Positions 37,501-48,757 of a stretch of 64,000 nucleotides of DNA are shown one piece after another (positions within the stretch are counted from its first letter, which is position 1; each line of letters starts with the position of its first letter). A model generated the notes under the pieces. The model did not search any database. It had not been told where the DNA came from and saw only the letters and a list, made by a program, of their open reading frames with translations. The DNA is taken from contig NC_135131.1 in assembly GCF_050908995.1 (NCBI RefSeq), positions 11,054,001 to 11,118,000 on the forward strand, written 5' to 3'. Position numbers and translations under genes: made by a program. This stretch comes from Andrena cerasifolii (Eukaryota > Arthropoda > Insecta > Hymenoptera > Andrenidae).

Positions 37501-38813
37501 TTGGTCCGTCGAGGACAGTCCCCCGATGTAAGCACAGTGGGTGGAGCAAATAGGCAAGAGTGGTGGGAGTAGATTCTGAGTGGCCTTCGGTGGCTAATTA
37601 ATTTTGTTTCGAGTAGATGACAAATTTAATGTGCGCGACATCTCGTAGTTGCGAATGAGACATCGAGCGTGACAAAACGCGACTTTTCACCTTCTAAAAA
37701 TCGACGCGTACTAATGAACGTTTTAATTTCTATGGTAGGCGATGATTTCCAAATTGTTGGGTAGAATAAGTTTGTTGTTTTCGTAGCCGAGTGATATTGA
37801 AATTGTTTCAGATCCTTGGAATATTCTGTTAAGTGTTCGCTTGCTATTCCGATTCTAATATGTTGGATTTTGGATTTTGGAAAAGTATTACAATGTGTTA
37901 AAGAAGATGGGGAATTAATATAAATATTGAAATAACGAGAGAAGTGTATGTATGATTGTACTTAGAATCTTTTTACATTATTACGTGATAATTATTTTTT
38001 GGAATACGAATCCAAGCGAGAGAAAATGTTCTAGTATATTTGTAATTAGTGATGGGACGATATAATACGAATCTTGCAATTTACCTTTGACTATGCTATA
38101 TAAACTCAAAACGCAAAATTTTAGCATTATTTTCTTTTTAATTTAGACTCACAGATTGTTTTCTGTGAAAAAATCGAGTTTCTTGTATTTTCAGCCTTCT
38201 GTGGTCCCACTACTTTTTAAGTTGTTTGAAATAAAGGTTGTATGCTCGATAAGGACGATCGACACTTTGGAAATCATTCGCCTAGAGTGAACATCTACAT
38301 AAGGCGATATTTAAACGAGCAGAGAAATCCATGTAGCACGTATACACATCCTGAAAGAGACTTTTCAACTTGATCGTCATCTATTAAGCATACAAAAGGG
38401 TCTCAATGTAACAATTATCTCGTACAACGTAAGGATACTGACCAAAAACTTTAGAATATACTTCTGAACTGAGATTATTACCAGGGTCTCGATCTGATTA
38501 ATTATGGCCTGTAGACTGTAGAGAACGAATGTAGGATAACGAGTACTTATTGTTAGAAAATTATACACTGTTGAGATGTGGATAAAATCTATTGTATAGG
38601 TAATACGTGTGAACGTGGGGCGATGTAACGAAGTATAAACCATCTTGGTTGTTTCAATAATAATTAAACAATTGAATTTCTTACGATCCCAACTAGACAT
38701 AAAATGATTCGTCTAAATAAAATAAATCGAATATCTTGAGTACAATTTTTCTCCGCAAGCCTTCATTTTTTAGAAAATTGATTTTCAAAGTGGTATATAC
38801 GAGAAGGGAATAC
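34587..38813. other. 3' flank of the plus-strand exon, no further gene seen
   Basis: The frame 34615-34842 has no domain and no link to the exon before it. I found no clear poly(A) signal in the first kilobase. The segment 37545-37610 (AGAGTGGTGGG..GAGTGGCC..TTCGGTGG) resembles 52885-52945, a possible dispersed repeat. Confidence 0.4.
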
Positions 38814-38962
38814 CAGAGATGGGCGAAATTTTTATTCAAATAAAATTTCGAATAACGAATGAAAGGTAGAAAAATTATTCGTCATGTGTCGAATAAAGGT
38901 AACTCGGGTTAACGAACGAATGACGAATAATTTTATTTAAATAAAAATTTTGCCGATCTCTG
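38814..38962. mobile_element. hAT-type MITE, CAGAGAT ends
   Basis: A 149-bp element, nearly palindromic. The left end CAGAGATGGGCGAAATTTTT matches the reverse complement of the right end (CAGAGATCGGCAAAATTTTT), and similarity continues through the following ATT-rich stretch. Flanking octamers GGGAATAC and GGGTGTAC agree at six of eight positions, consistent with a decayed 8-bp target duplication. It is non-coding. Confidence 0.75.
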
Positions 38963-39493
38963 GGGTGTACCAAGTGAGGTCTCCAGTGAAGCTCTGCTTT
39001 CACTATTGCTTTATATACCTACACAAATATATCCCACAACCAAAATCGATTTCCTTAAAAACGAAGAATTCTACAAACAATTCTACAAACTCGATTAATT
39101 TTTTCATGTACTTTTGAATCGTGTAGATTTGTTTCTATTTCAAACGCCGTAGGAACGACGAACCATGCTAAAATTTAAAATTTGAAACAGCTCGACAAGA
39201 GGTTTGTACAAGAAGACGAAGCGTTGATGTTCCTCGCGCGTGCAGTGTCGTGCATCGCGAAATTTTGAGATGTTTTTTTCACGAGTGGTCGAGGTCATGT
39301 CTCGCTGAGACAGATTTTAGAGATTTTACGAATGTTACGAAGTGTGCTCGCGTATATCTCATTGAAAGTAGCTGCTGTTTTACGTACGACAAGAAGTTTA
39401 TCGATTTCACGAAGCGAGGTTCGATAGTGTAACGTCTATTGCAATGACCAACTTAATAGATCGCTCTATGTATTACGATATATGTAATATATG

Positions 39494-39521
<28 letters not shown>
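39494..39521. repeat. (AT)n microsatellite
   Basis: Uninterrupted AT dinucleotides of about 28 bp. Confidence 0.9.
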
Positions 39522-39525
<4 letters not shown>

Positions 39526-39696
39526 TCTTCTGGTGCATTTGTAACGAATAAACGACTCAAGATCTCTTGGAAGAAGTGTTGCTTTTTTATAATAATAATA
39601 AAACGTCTTTACTGCAGCATTTACAAAAAAAATATCATTGATGAAATAAGTGAGGATCGGCATAAGCCTAACCTGAGAGCTAAGGTCTAAGACCAT

Positions 39697-39746
39697 CGAC
39701 GAAGTATAGGATACAGCTATCACCTTATGGGACTTCGTGTCACCAC
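39697..39746 (+). repeat. Dispersed 50-bp motif, copy 1
   Basis: CGACGAAGTATAGGATACAG followed by CTATCACCTTATGGGACTTCG. It matches 63595-63651 apart from a short insertion there and a few substitutions. Function unknown; a fragment of a dispersed element is likely. Confidence 0.6.
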
Positions 39747-42199
39747 CCAAACTGTATTACCGACCCATAATTTGAGGATTGAATTTAGCGGCCTCTGTTC
39801 ATGAACAGCGTCCAACTCAGCAACTACTCTGAAATGACTTGAAATGCTGAAGTGACACTTGTAACATTTCAATGTATTGCATTTCCCTTTTTTTATACAA
39901 TGCAGCTAAATGATAAAAAAGTATTATTATTTAATGAACCTTTCATCCACTACTTATTCCTTCCTATTCCAAATCATAAATAAAAGACATACTAAAAAGA
40001 ACACCTAAAATGATCCTTCCACACTGAGTTGCTTTTAAAAATCTTCACATTAATGCAGTATTTTAAACATGCCATTCACTACTCTCAAACTCCATTGTCT
40101 TTCGTTTGAGGCTTCTTCTTCGCTCTGTATCAAACAGTTCTCTGTCTCTAAGTTGCTCTCCAGAGACTTCACTTTGCGCCACTTCCTTCGACGTTATGTT
40201 ATCCTATCACAAAGCCCAGTTTTAGAGCGTACCGAAAATTTTGGCCAGGTTTTGGGACCAATATATCAGGGGAATATGAAGTGGAAAGAGGTATTTGAAA
40301 TTTCAGCTTCGATGGCATTACCTTAAGCGAACAAGAGTTGCGCCTTTCAAGGGCCTTTCTTAACTTCTGTGCCTCTGCGTTAAACAGTTCTCAGAAAGAC
40401 GCTGTATTAAAATAGTACTACAGTATTTTGCGACCTCGAAGCTTGTAATTTCTGGATAGTATTCCATAGGCACTAATTGCAAATTTTTCTTCAATATCGA
40501 GGTACGCTCTTCCAGGTTCATTAAATAAAAAGTACATGAATAAATAAAATATGGATAAATGTAAATTAATGTTTATAATTTAAAATGAAAGTTGAGCAGT
40601 TATTACCTTTCTTCATTTATACATAATAATTTGAAATCAGAGTATTAATGCAAAAATTTTTGTAGAATTTTCTTATAAATACAGAATTAGTTTTCAAGCT
40701 ATTAATACTGTTCATATATGAAGTTTGCATAAAGCCAACGAAATATGTGTATTTTATTAAATTATTCATTCATTAGATACATAAGGTTCTTGATTATATA
40801 TAAACCTAATTCAATTTTAATGCATTAAAAAGAGATTAATGATTGATTATATAGATCGATTGTTGGGCCGATTACATTGTGTAACTGACTATACACAGCT
40901 GAAAATTATTAGGAAGATTAATTAACGAACCTCGACATAATAATCCTACCCAAACAATCAATCATAAAATTAAAGCAATTACCTGTGATCATGTAACATC
41001 AACAAAATATTCTACACCCATTATTGTATAATGCGTTAAATAAAATCATTCTGTCTGATTTATTATAGTTATAAAATAAATTTACTGGTAGAAAAATTCT
41101 TCAATAAAGACATAATGTATTCAAAATATTCATAAAATATCTCACTCCGGCTGGGAAATTATTAATGCAAAGGCAAGTTCGTTCAAAAATTACAAAACAA
41201 AACTAAAACATATAAGTCACTCATATTAAAAATAATCAAAAACTCCCTTACCTTATTTGCAAACCTTCGTGTCCAAGATGCAAGGACCCAAAGTTTGAAT
41301 TTCAACAAATAGCGCGCGCATTACAAACGTAGCGCCCTTCTCCGCGCAGAGGCGAAAAGCCAGAGCAGAATCGAAATCACCTACTTACGTTGCCTAGTAT
41401 TTCCCCGTCTTGAAGCGTATCATGCAATCCGGCAAAACGCGTGCCATTAGTGATAGTGTCTGCCTCGATGTTTAGGAACTAGGAACGGATAAGGTAAGGT
41501 AGGTCGTTCGCATATATGGCGAGTCGATGAGTGGTGGGAGATGAATCGTTTGTGTGCGAAATTTATGACGTAGAAATTCTACGTATTATACGATGAGAAG
41601 TCAGATGGTTTACTCCACTAATAAATATATTTGTATTTATTAATTCCTCGTTACCTTTCCTTCAAAATAATCATCTGGACGGTGATTATTTTACAGCTTA
41701 GTAGTAACAATAACCAAACGAATAAATATACGAAGCAAAACTCGACCTTATCATAAATCTTGCACACATGTAGCGCTAACTTATTTCCCCGCGTTTTCTC
41801 GCTATATTTTCAATATCGCACAGCTACACTCTTGAACTTCCGTTGCTTATAGATTGAAAGTAAAGTTGTCAGATTATAGAATAATAAATGCACTTTTCGA
41901 TGGTTCGGCAAAAAAAAATTTGCCATGCCTCGAGTTGTCGCGTGACAATGAGATAAACAGTATAAACAAAGCACCCACTTTTTTTAAGACTATGGAAGAT
42001 GATCACTTTTTGATTAACATTCGATACAGTTGCACGCACAATATGATACCACGTGTATTCATAGAGGCACATTCGAAAAAGAATTAGTTGTTATACTTTT
42101 CAAGCGTTTCGAACTAAGTGTATATTAAAGAAAGATACCGATTGTATCATACTGCAGGGCACTTTATACACGCAATAATTGGAAGATTCAAATACAAAT

Positions 42200-44532
42200 G
42201 AGAGTTATAGTTTTATTCGCCGTAAATATCCATTCTTGTCAAGAAGAGCCATATTATTGTCGAAACTATTAAATCACCATATACCGTTGTACATACAATA
42301 CACCTGACAGAGTGCCCATGAAATTACAGCCTGATCACAAGAATAGAGAACGAAAGTTATAATAATACTTATTGCGTGTACTATAGATCTGTACATTTAT
42401 TTTCACATGCCATAGTTTCAAAATGATAATTATAATAGTAATAATAATAACAACAATAGATATCGATGATATGATTATATCCAAATGACAATTGGCAATT
42501 CCCTATCTAATATTATACAGCTCTTAATAATTTATTAGAAATTATTAATGGGCTCGTAACAACTTGTAACGCATGATTCAGCTAACGCAGGAACTCTCAA
42601 CGTGATTGGAAAAGGAGAAAATGAGCTACAAGATCGATATCCTCTCGTTCTCTCAACTCTCCCTATATTCCCCCCTGTCCTCTCTTATTCCCTCTTCGTA
42701 CAGTCGCTGTTCAACAAGCCGCAAAGATACAGAATGAAAATATTAAACAATTCGTTCGTTTTACTTGCGCATCGACTACCAATACTTAGATACTAAGCAT
42801 CTGAATGCGCAGCCAACACGGGTACCGTATTTTCCATTAATTTCGGTACAATAAATCAAAAGCTCGCAATGGCGGTCAAAAGAACATTTTAAAGTTACAT
42901 TTTTATGGATACAATTCTGTCTGGTCGCGTACTCTCCCCCTTCTAATCCTTCCTTTGACCGTCATTGTACATGAAACGTAATCTCAAACAAATTGATTAA
43001 ATTAGACACATGTCCGACCAAAAGCATTCGCAGAGGATATATCATTGATACTATTGCAGAGATGCTAGATCGCGTGCAACGATGCACCTAATGGAACATC
43101 GGTCTTTAAGATCGAGGAAGACTACTTAGCTTACGAATAATGATTCCGTGCAAAACAACGTGATTCAGAGTGAACAAATCTGCGAAGAAACTCGTAAGGC
43201 GTCTCTCAAGATTTGCTAGACGGTGTCAGCGAATGTCGGGCCGAGTGTGATGCCCAAGGAAAATTGGAGCACCGAATGTTGGCGAATCGATACATAACGA
43301 CGAATCACGGGAAGACTAAAAAAATTAACAAGAACGACTTCTTCTTTGTAACCATCATATTCATCTATAAGCATACACTCGCACACGTTACTTTTCTAAC
43401 TTCCCTTATTAATGAACATACATGTATATGTGTATGCGTGCAAGCATACACACAATGAGAGAACAAACACGCATACGCGCACGGACACACGCACGCATCC
43501 ACACACAAATGAAAAGTACCGTTTCTGCGGCAAAGAGGAAAGAAAGATAAGAAGAAAAGAAAGATTTCTGTGATGCTTCGATCCTATAATAGTTTAAAGG
43601 TAGGCAAGGAGGTATTGACAAGTATTTTATACAAGACGAATAATTGCTACCCCAAGGTTCTAAAAAGAACAATTCAATTCAACACGAAGACGTAATTAAA
43701 TGTACGCAAGTAAATCTAACGGCGTGCCGCCTTTACGTTGGCCATAAGTAAAAGCTGGCTCAACGATCAATTTCCAGTATATACATTATACATATAGCTT
43801 ATTGTAGAATAGAGCGGCCCCCTTCGAAGGGCCATACCTTTCTTTTGTTTCCCTCGTGAAAATGGAACTCGACGTTTTCGAATAATACTTAAAGTAAGTA
43901 CACTGTACGAGCTGTGAACTTACGTGATTAATACGGTTGCAAACTGACAATCAATTTCTCCATCAATTTCATACCTCTACATCGGAAGAAATTAATGCAA
44001 AGGATGAGTGAATCGTTCAAACGGGCGTACACACGTTTGTAAATTTTGAAGGAGGAAAGGCGACGACTTTCGCAACGGAACAGCCGTCCTGCACCACTTT
44101 GTTTTTTGTTTACGCTCACACCTCGCATGAATACCGCGGCGATTATGTTATAAACACACTCTTTGAACTTGCCGCGTTGCCATTTTCGACATTCCGCGAC
44201 TGTAGAGTTGAAATTCCTCCGTCTCAAATGATAAACCGAATTGAGTAACAAGATATCCTCGAAAAGACATTTCTGTTCCGCCCTTTAATGTTCAACACAT
44301 TTACACCCAGACCGTGTTTAACGATATTTTAAACGGGACTTTTTGGTACTGGATGTCGACACCATCTACTGGTGTCCGCGAAAAGAAAGCTGACAAGTCT
44401 GATACACGCTCCGTAATGGACCATGCGACCTCGGCTCACGAACTCATATGTAAAGGTCGTCGAGGTACTCGTTTCGTTTCGGACTTCCGGATCACTTCAA
44501 CCGTTACACTTCTTACACGACTTCGCGCGACA
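42200..44532 (-). other. Probable 3' UTR and polyadenylation region of Acsl
   Basis: There is no convincing open frame below the Acsl stop. The minus strand carries three AATAAA hexamers at 42536-42531, 42401-42396 and 42217-42212, and a nearer ATTAAA at about 44288. A purine/pyrimidine alternating tract rich in CA/TG lies at 43415-43510. The cluster of three signals makes an end 2.0-2.3 kb past the stop plausible. The exact end cannot be read from the sequence, and part of this stretch may be intergenic. Confidence 0.4.
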
Positions 44533-44687
44533 TCACGAGGCGTACATCCTGTTGATTTCGTGTTGATATCTCTCTTGCACCGCTTTCCTTTTCAGCTTGA
44601 ACGCCGCTGTCACAAGTCCCATATCAGGTGACCACTGTTCTGGGCACAGTGCTACTGCGCCAGGTATCTCAAAGTTTTGGAGCTTGC
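44533..44687 (-). CDS. Acsl: Acsl coding exon 7 (C-terminus and stop)
   Basis: 155 bp, not open from an ATG and so missed by simple ORF searches. The acceptor cgtttatttag is followed by KLQNFEIPGAVAL, WSPDMGLVTAAFKLKRK and INRMYAS, then TGA at 44535-44533. The frame is fixed by the phase-1 junction with exon 6, and the residues match the vertebrate ACSL3/4 C-terminus (FKLKRK conserved). Confidence 0.93.
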
Positions 44688-47600
44688 CTAAATAAACGAA
44701 GAATAAAGACAGAGAGCATAAAAGTCAACCGGGCAGTGAAGTTTATAGTAGCCATTAAAAATTCGAATATCTGAAATATTTACATTTCTTTGCCTGCTCA
44801 ACCAATTCTTGCAACACCGCCTTCTCGACCCGTGGATCATTGCAGAGTTCTTCCAAGGTCTTCCCAGTAATACCGAGCTCTTTGGACATCTCCTTCAGAT
44901 AATCATGGTTGGGTACCACCAGTGCCACTGTGTAAGTCTTGTGCGGATCTCCGTAGACGCAAATATTTTCCACAGCGGGGGACGTCTTCAACTCGGCCTC
45001 GACTTTGCCCAGCGATACGTACTCGCCATGCTGCAGCTTCACCAGATCCTTCTTCCGATCTACCAAAGTAATAACAAGATATTTCTCTCCGCATGCTTTC
45101 CATTAACCGAGCGCACTTGCCAGTGAATAAACAAAACGTAATCTCACCGATAATCTTTAAGCAACCGTCTGGATGACATTCGCCAATGTCGCCCGTCCCG
45201 AACCACTGCTTCCCGTCTGCATTGAAGAAGTCCTCCTTCGTTTTGTCCGGTAATTTGTAATAACCAAGCGATACGTTCCCACCGCCAATGAGGATCTCCC
45301 CTCTGGGATGAGGGGTGTCCGTAACCCTGTAGCCAGCTTCCTCCCAGTTCTTTAATCGAATATCACAAACCGTGGTTGGTGCTCCTACCCTTCCCGTGCT
45401 CCTGTCGTGCACTGAAATCACGACACCCTGTGTGATGCAGCGTTCGGGAAACATTTTAACGTTCTGAGTGGCGCAAGGTTTTGGAAACTGCCCCTTTAAG
45501 CCCGTCAGACTCTTCCTTAACTCAAACAGTACTTTCGATGCAGCTTAAAAAATATCAGGCCGCAATCTCAAGCGTAAAGAGCACACCGAGGCCACTGAAA
45601 GTGTTACCAACGACTACGTACCATCCATGACGGTGGCGCAAGATGTGGTTTCCGTGAGACCGTATCCCTGGGTCACAGTAACGCAGAGGCAGATTTTCAC
45701 CTGGGTATGGGTGTCCGGGGACAAAGGCGCGCCTCCGCAGAGTATCAGCCTAACCCGTCCACCAAGCACTTGCTTGGCGGCTCCGAAGATAAATTTGTCG
45801 AAGAACGGTGTATCGTAACCACGTTTGTACCATTTCAGTTTGTACTCGTAGGCGAAGTTGAAGATCGCCTGTCTGAAGGCCCCCGACCTCTTCACCTTCT
45901 CGTTGATGCCTTTGGAGATGCGGTCGAGGATGAGCTGTACGGATAAGAGGCATCGATGACTCGGTACCAGTCTCTACTTAACGGGGCCGATATGAATTGC
46001 GAGCGTACCGGTACAGAAGTCAGGCAAGTCGGATGTAAAACAGACGCATCACCCTTGGATCCCCTCTGAATCTTGCTGCTCGAATCGATCATTGTAAGCG
46101 GCGAACTGTAGCCAATAGGCACGCCAGTCAAGAGGCACACGCTCTCAGCAAGCAGTTCGAAAACATGAGCCAAAGGTAGGAATCCAAGGAAAACGTCATC
46201 TGATTTAATGTGCACAGCGTCGCAGAACGCCTTCAACGTGGCGATGATGTTCGAGTGGGTGAGGAGCACACCTTTTGGCACGCCAGTGGAGCCAGACGTG
46301 TACATTATGATCGCGGTGTCAGAGGCCTTCGGTGGTGCCATGGGTGCCCTTGATTTGTTACCCTGCTGGATCAGGTCGGAGAACGGTATAAGCCTGACGG
46401 ATTCCTGAAACGCAGAAAAGCCAAGTGTCAGCTATCCATTGACCCGCAAGTCGGGCGAGCACACTTTCGATCGCGCCAGTGCACCGAGCAGGTGCATATG
46501 CAATTATCTCTAGCTCTGAAACCTCGCCGCGCTTATCAGTATTTATACAGCCAATTAAACAAGATCCGCGTGATAATTAAAATTAGAATCGTCTCGTCAC
46601 GAACGACTCGCAGATAAGACACACTGTGCCGCATACTGAACTCTTGACCGAACCCTATGTCACGCAGTATCATGCTGCTTGGCTGCACTTTGCCTTATTT
46701 TGTATAAACAATCCGCGCAAAGCATGACTTCGTTTATCAATTACAGAGAAACGTACAGATAAAGTATTATTCATGTAGTCATAACAGAAATCACGCGATG
46801 AATAAACATTTACCGAGCGGCTCGTAAATCTGCGTCGAGCGCCGATAAAACCGTCAATCACGCGAATGGAAATCTCTAAATCGCGGGGACATCGACAACC
46901 CACCTTGTAACCAGTCGTGTCGGTCGGCTTCAGCTGGTCCTCCATGTAGACGATCGTCTTGACCGAGGGCAATTTACTCAGAAGCCGTTTGAACTTTGGC
47001 AGTAATTCGTGACTAGTAATCACGGTGTCCACCTCGGTTTCATTGATGCCGTGAGCAATCGCGTCGTCCCCCAGGGTTGCATAGATAGTGACTACAGTGA
47101 GATTCTGCTTAAAGCATCCATAGGCTGCGATCATCCATTCCGCCCTGGTCTCCGCGAAAATGACAATGTTCTGGTGGGATGTCAGCCCCAATTCCCTCAG
47201 ACCACGGCTGAACGACGTCGTGAGCCTGTCCACGTCGAGATAAGTCTTCCATTTGTACTCTCCCATTTTGTACTGCGAAAAGGAACATAGGGATTGATCA
47301 ATTGTCCCTTCCTACCATCGAGTCAGTGGCGGATGTAAGAGGGCCCACCCAGGGACCATTTAAAAAAAAACAATTTTTGAGCCTTTTTTTTTAAATTTTC
47401 TATAATTTTCAATTCACATGCGCGTAAATTTATTTGTAATTCTGTTACGCGTACGGGGCGTTCCAGAACGTTTGCCAGATGGGCCTTTTTCCTTAATTCC
47501 GCCGCTGCATCGAATGAAAATATAACTGGGCAAGATCGTTAGCCACCTTTTTGAATATTCTACCATTAGGCTGAGCCTCGTCCTCCTCGGCGAGTATCTC

Positions 47601-47897
47601 CCTGGTACCGAGGCACTTCTTCTCCTTGTGAATCTTCGCTACCCACGTCAGCATCTTCTCGAGCGTGTCGATTTTCTCACGCTCGAGGGTAATGTGCATC
47701 GACCTCGGGGGGTCGACGCTCCTGTAGGTGATGCTGTTGTCGTGCTTGGTGGCGGGGCGCGCCTTGATCCTCCTCGTGGCCTTCCGCTTCTCCCATGGCC
47801 GCTGCAGTATGAGGTAGACGGGGAACGTCAGCAGATCGTACACGTACGAAAGCGCCTTGATCGCGTGGATCGCGCTGCTAATCCAGAAGCCTTCCAT
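44533..47897 (-). CDS. Acsl: Long-chain-fatty-acid--CoA ligase, ACSL3/ACSL4 type (complete, 7 coding exons)
   Basis: Joins a long-chain fatty acid to CoA through an acyl-AMP intermediate; relatives sit on ER, lipid-droplet or mitochondria-associated membranes. Coding exons in order: 47897-47547, 47272-46904, 46404-46009, 45934-45622, 45411-45148, 45059-44784, 44687-44533. All junctions are GT..AG, phases agree, and the sum is 2124 bp = 707 residues plus TGA; vertebrate ACSL3/4 are about 710-720. An N-terminal hydrophobic anchor (about residues 4-33) precedes RRIKARP. The ATP/AMP signature YTSGSTGVPKG is at 275-285, GYGLTET at 462-468, GTGDIGE at 548-554 and DRKKDLVKLQHGEY at 565-578; the end is FKLKRK..INRMYAS. 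Family knowledge: ACSL4 prefers arachidonate-like acids; the substrate here is untested. Every catalytic motif is intact. The assignment to the ACSL3/4 branch rather than ACSL1/5/6 rests on residue-level similarity along the whole length. The symbol is by homology. Confidence 0.96.
44784..45059 (-). CDS. Acsl: Acsl coding exon 6 (C-terminal domain)
   Basis: Entered after ttactttggtag (a TAG acceptor); completes Asp565 and reads RKKDLVKLQHGEYVSLGKVE, the second half of the synthetase signature, followed by the mobile C-terminal domain. Ends AAAT|GTAAAT, phase 1. Confidence 0.94.
45148..45411 (-). CDS. Acsl: Acsl coding exon 5 (hinge region)
   Basis: Entered after cgtgatttcag; completes Val477 and reads HDRSTGRVGAP, PRGEILIGG and QWFGTGDIGECHPDGC. 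The last is the first half of the fatty-acyl-CoA synthetase signature. Donor ATCG|GTGAGA, phase 1. Confidence 0.95.
45622..45934 (-). CDS. Acsl: Acsl coding exon 4 (adenine-binding L motif)
   Basis: 104 codons plus one base. Acceptor ccgtacag, then LILDRISKG; it continues with CGGAPLSPDTH and the linker motif QGYGLTET and ends GATG|GTACGT. The codon split with exon 5 is restored as Val. Confidence 0.95.
46009..46404 (-). CDS. Acsl: Acsl coding exon 3 (ATP/AMP-binding signature)
   Basis: 132 codons, residues 241-372, entered after ctgcgtttcag and left at CCG|GTACGC, phase 0 on both sides. It contains the P-loop-like AMP-binding signature YTSGSTGVPKG, then FLPLAHVFE, GYSSPLT and RGSKGDAS, all found at the same spacing in ACSL3/4. 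Confidence 0.96.
46904..47272 (-). CDS. Acsl: Acsl coding exon 2
   Basis: 123 codons, residues 118-240, starting after ttccttttcgcag with YKMGEYKW and ending at AAG|GTGGGT. It carries FAETRAEWMIAA and TIYATLGDDAIAHGINETE, both conserved blocks of the N-terminal lobe of acyl-CoA synthetases. Phase 0 on both sides. Confidence 0.95.
47324..47507. mobile_element. hAT-type MITE inside Acsl intron 1
   Basis: A 184-bp element with inverted ends: left CAGTGGCGGATGTAAG, right (reverse complement) CAGCGGCGGAATTAAG. It is flanked by near-identical 8-bp duplications, CATCGAGT and CATCGAAT. An 8-bp duplication with CAG ends is typical of hAT transposons. It has no coding capacity. It makes up most of the 274-bp intron 47273-47546; without element and duplication the intron would be about 82 bp, like the neighbouring 74-, 88- and 96-bp introns. 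Confidence 0.85.
47547..47897 (-). CDS. Acsl: Acsl coding exon 1 (start codon, membrane anchor)
   Basis: 117 codons. The ATG at 47897 lies four bases inside an exon: the minus strand reads cctcctttccag|GGAAATGG, so a splice acceptor precedes it and the 5' UTR must begin in at least one more exon at higher coordinates. It encodes the hydrophobic anchor, a basic stretch RRIKARP and LGTREIL..QPNGRIFKK, which align with the N-terminus of ACSL3/4. The donor is AAG|GTGGCT, phase 0. Confidence 0.93.
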
Positions 47898-48368
47898 TTC
47901 CCTGGAAAGGAGGAACGAGGTTACGAGAATCCCGGTTTCTTCTCCGGGGTCCTTGAATGCCCTGGCGGTCTATGTTTTCTTGCCCGTTAATGGTATTCGA
48001 GGCTTCCGCGTGTAATCTGCGCGCACTTCGGAAAGGTTTCTAATGGTTCCGTCAGCGCGAAGGATATACAACGTCGGTGGCAGTATCGATACTTATCGCT
48101 ATTAGTGCTCTAGAAGGTACCGTACAATATCAGCATCGGGATTAGTCGTGTACAGTGTAAGCATTAGTATCAGTAGTAGTATTGTACATTGTTAATGGAA
48201 AGGCTGTAGAGTGGTAGCATTAGTAAGTCTATAGGAGTGTTGGAGTCAGTGGCGATATCCGACACAGTATCAGTGCTCTAATGGCAATCCTACATAATAA
48301 AGATAACAGTACAGTCAGTCCACTGGTTCTACCATGCTGTCTTATATTTTATAAGATACTTAAATATA

Positions 48369-48564
48369 TTAACCCTTCGTGGTCACGCTTCTTTCTAGAA
48401 AAAGACTATAAGAGCACGATTGTATGAATATTACGCATGTACAATTATAACTCAAAAGATAAAAGATTAAAAAATTCGAAAATGGTAAATCAAAAATCAC
48501 GCTGGGGTGCAGTGAACCTCGTGTGATCAATTTGTGCTTATAAGATGCGACCGCGAAGGGTTAA
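48369..48564 (+). mobile_element. piggyBac-type MITE, copy 3 (internally deleted)
   Basis: A 196-bp element in the same orientation as copy 1, bounded by TTAA. It starts TTAACCCTTCGTGGTCACGC; the right end, reverse complemented, is TTAACCCTTCGCGGTCGCAT. It keeps TCTAGAAAAAGACT, GATTGTATGAATATTACG and ACGCTGGGGTGCAGTGAAC but lacks the A+T-rich left third seen in copy 1. It lies upstream of the Acsl start codon. Confidence 0.85.
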
Positions 48565-48689
48565 ACTCTGTAAGTATATTTAATATGTGCATTAAGATAA
48601 TTAAACTTTATTAACTTAGAATTATATTCTGAAATACCTATTTTTAATGTGTTTTCTCTACCTTATTAAATTTATCTTACCTTATATGG

Positions 48690-48757
48690 GGTGGGGGTCG
48701 CAGGTTATTTGAATAATATCAAAGGGGTTCGCGACTCAAAAAAGGTTGGGAAGCACT
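48690..48757 (-). mobile_element. hAT-like terminal fragment
   Basis: On the minus strand the sequence from 48757 reads CAGTGCTTCCCAACCTTTTT, followed by a GAGTCGCGAACCCC stretch. This looks like the end of a hAT-family element. I found no matching second end or 8-bp duplication nearby, so it appears to be a solo terminus. Confidence 0.4.

Larger units (their letters stand above)
38963..42199. other. A+T-rich intergenic stretch
   Basis: Very A+T rich at 40480-41260. Short frames only (40069-40326 and 41854-42087 without recognisable domains). It separates the plus-strand exon from the 3' end of Acsl. Confidence 0.45.

Noticed and set aside
45614..47990. Plus-strand frames across the synthetase gene
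   Set aside because: Antisense shadows of Acsl exons.
48264..48757. CAGTGCT...AGCACTG as a complete hAT element enclosing the third piggyBac MITE
   Set aside because: The ends agree for only seven bases and flanking octamers do not match.
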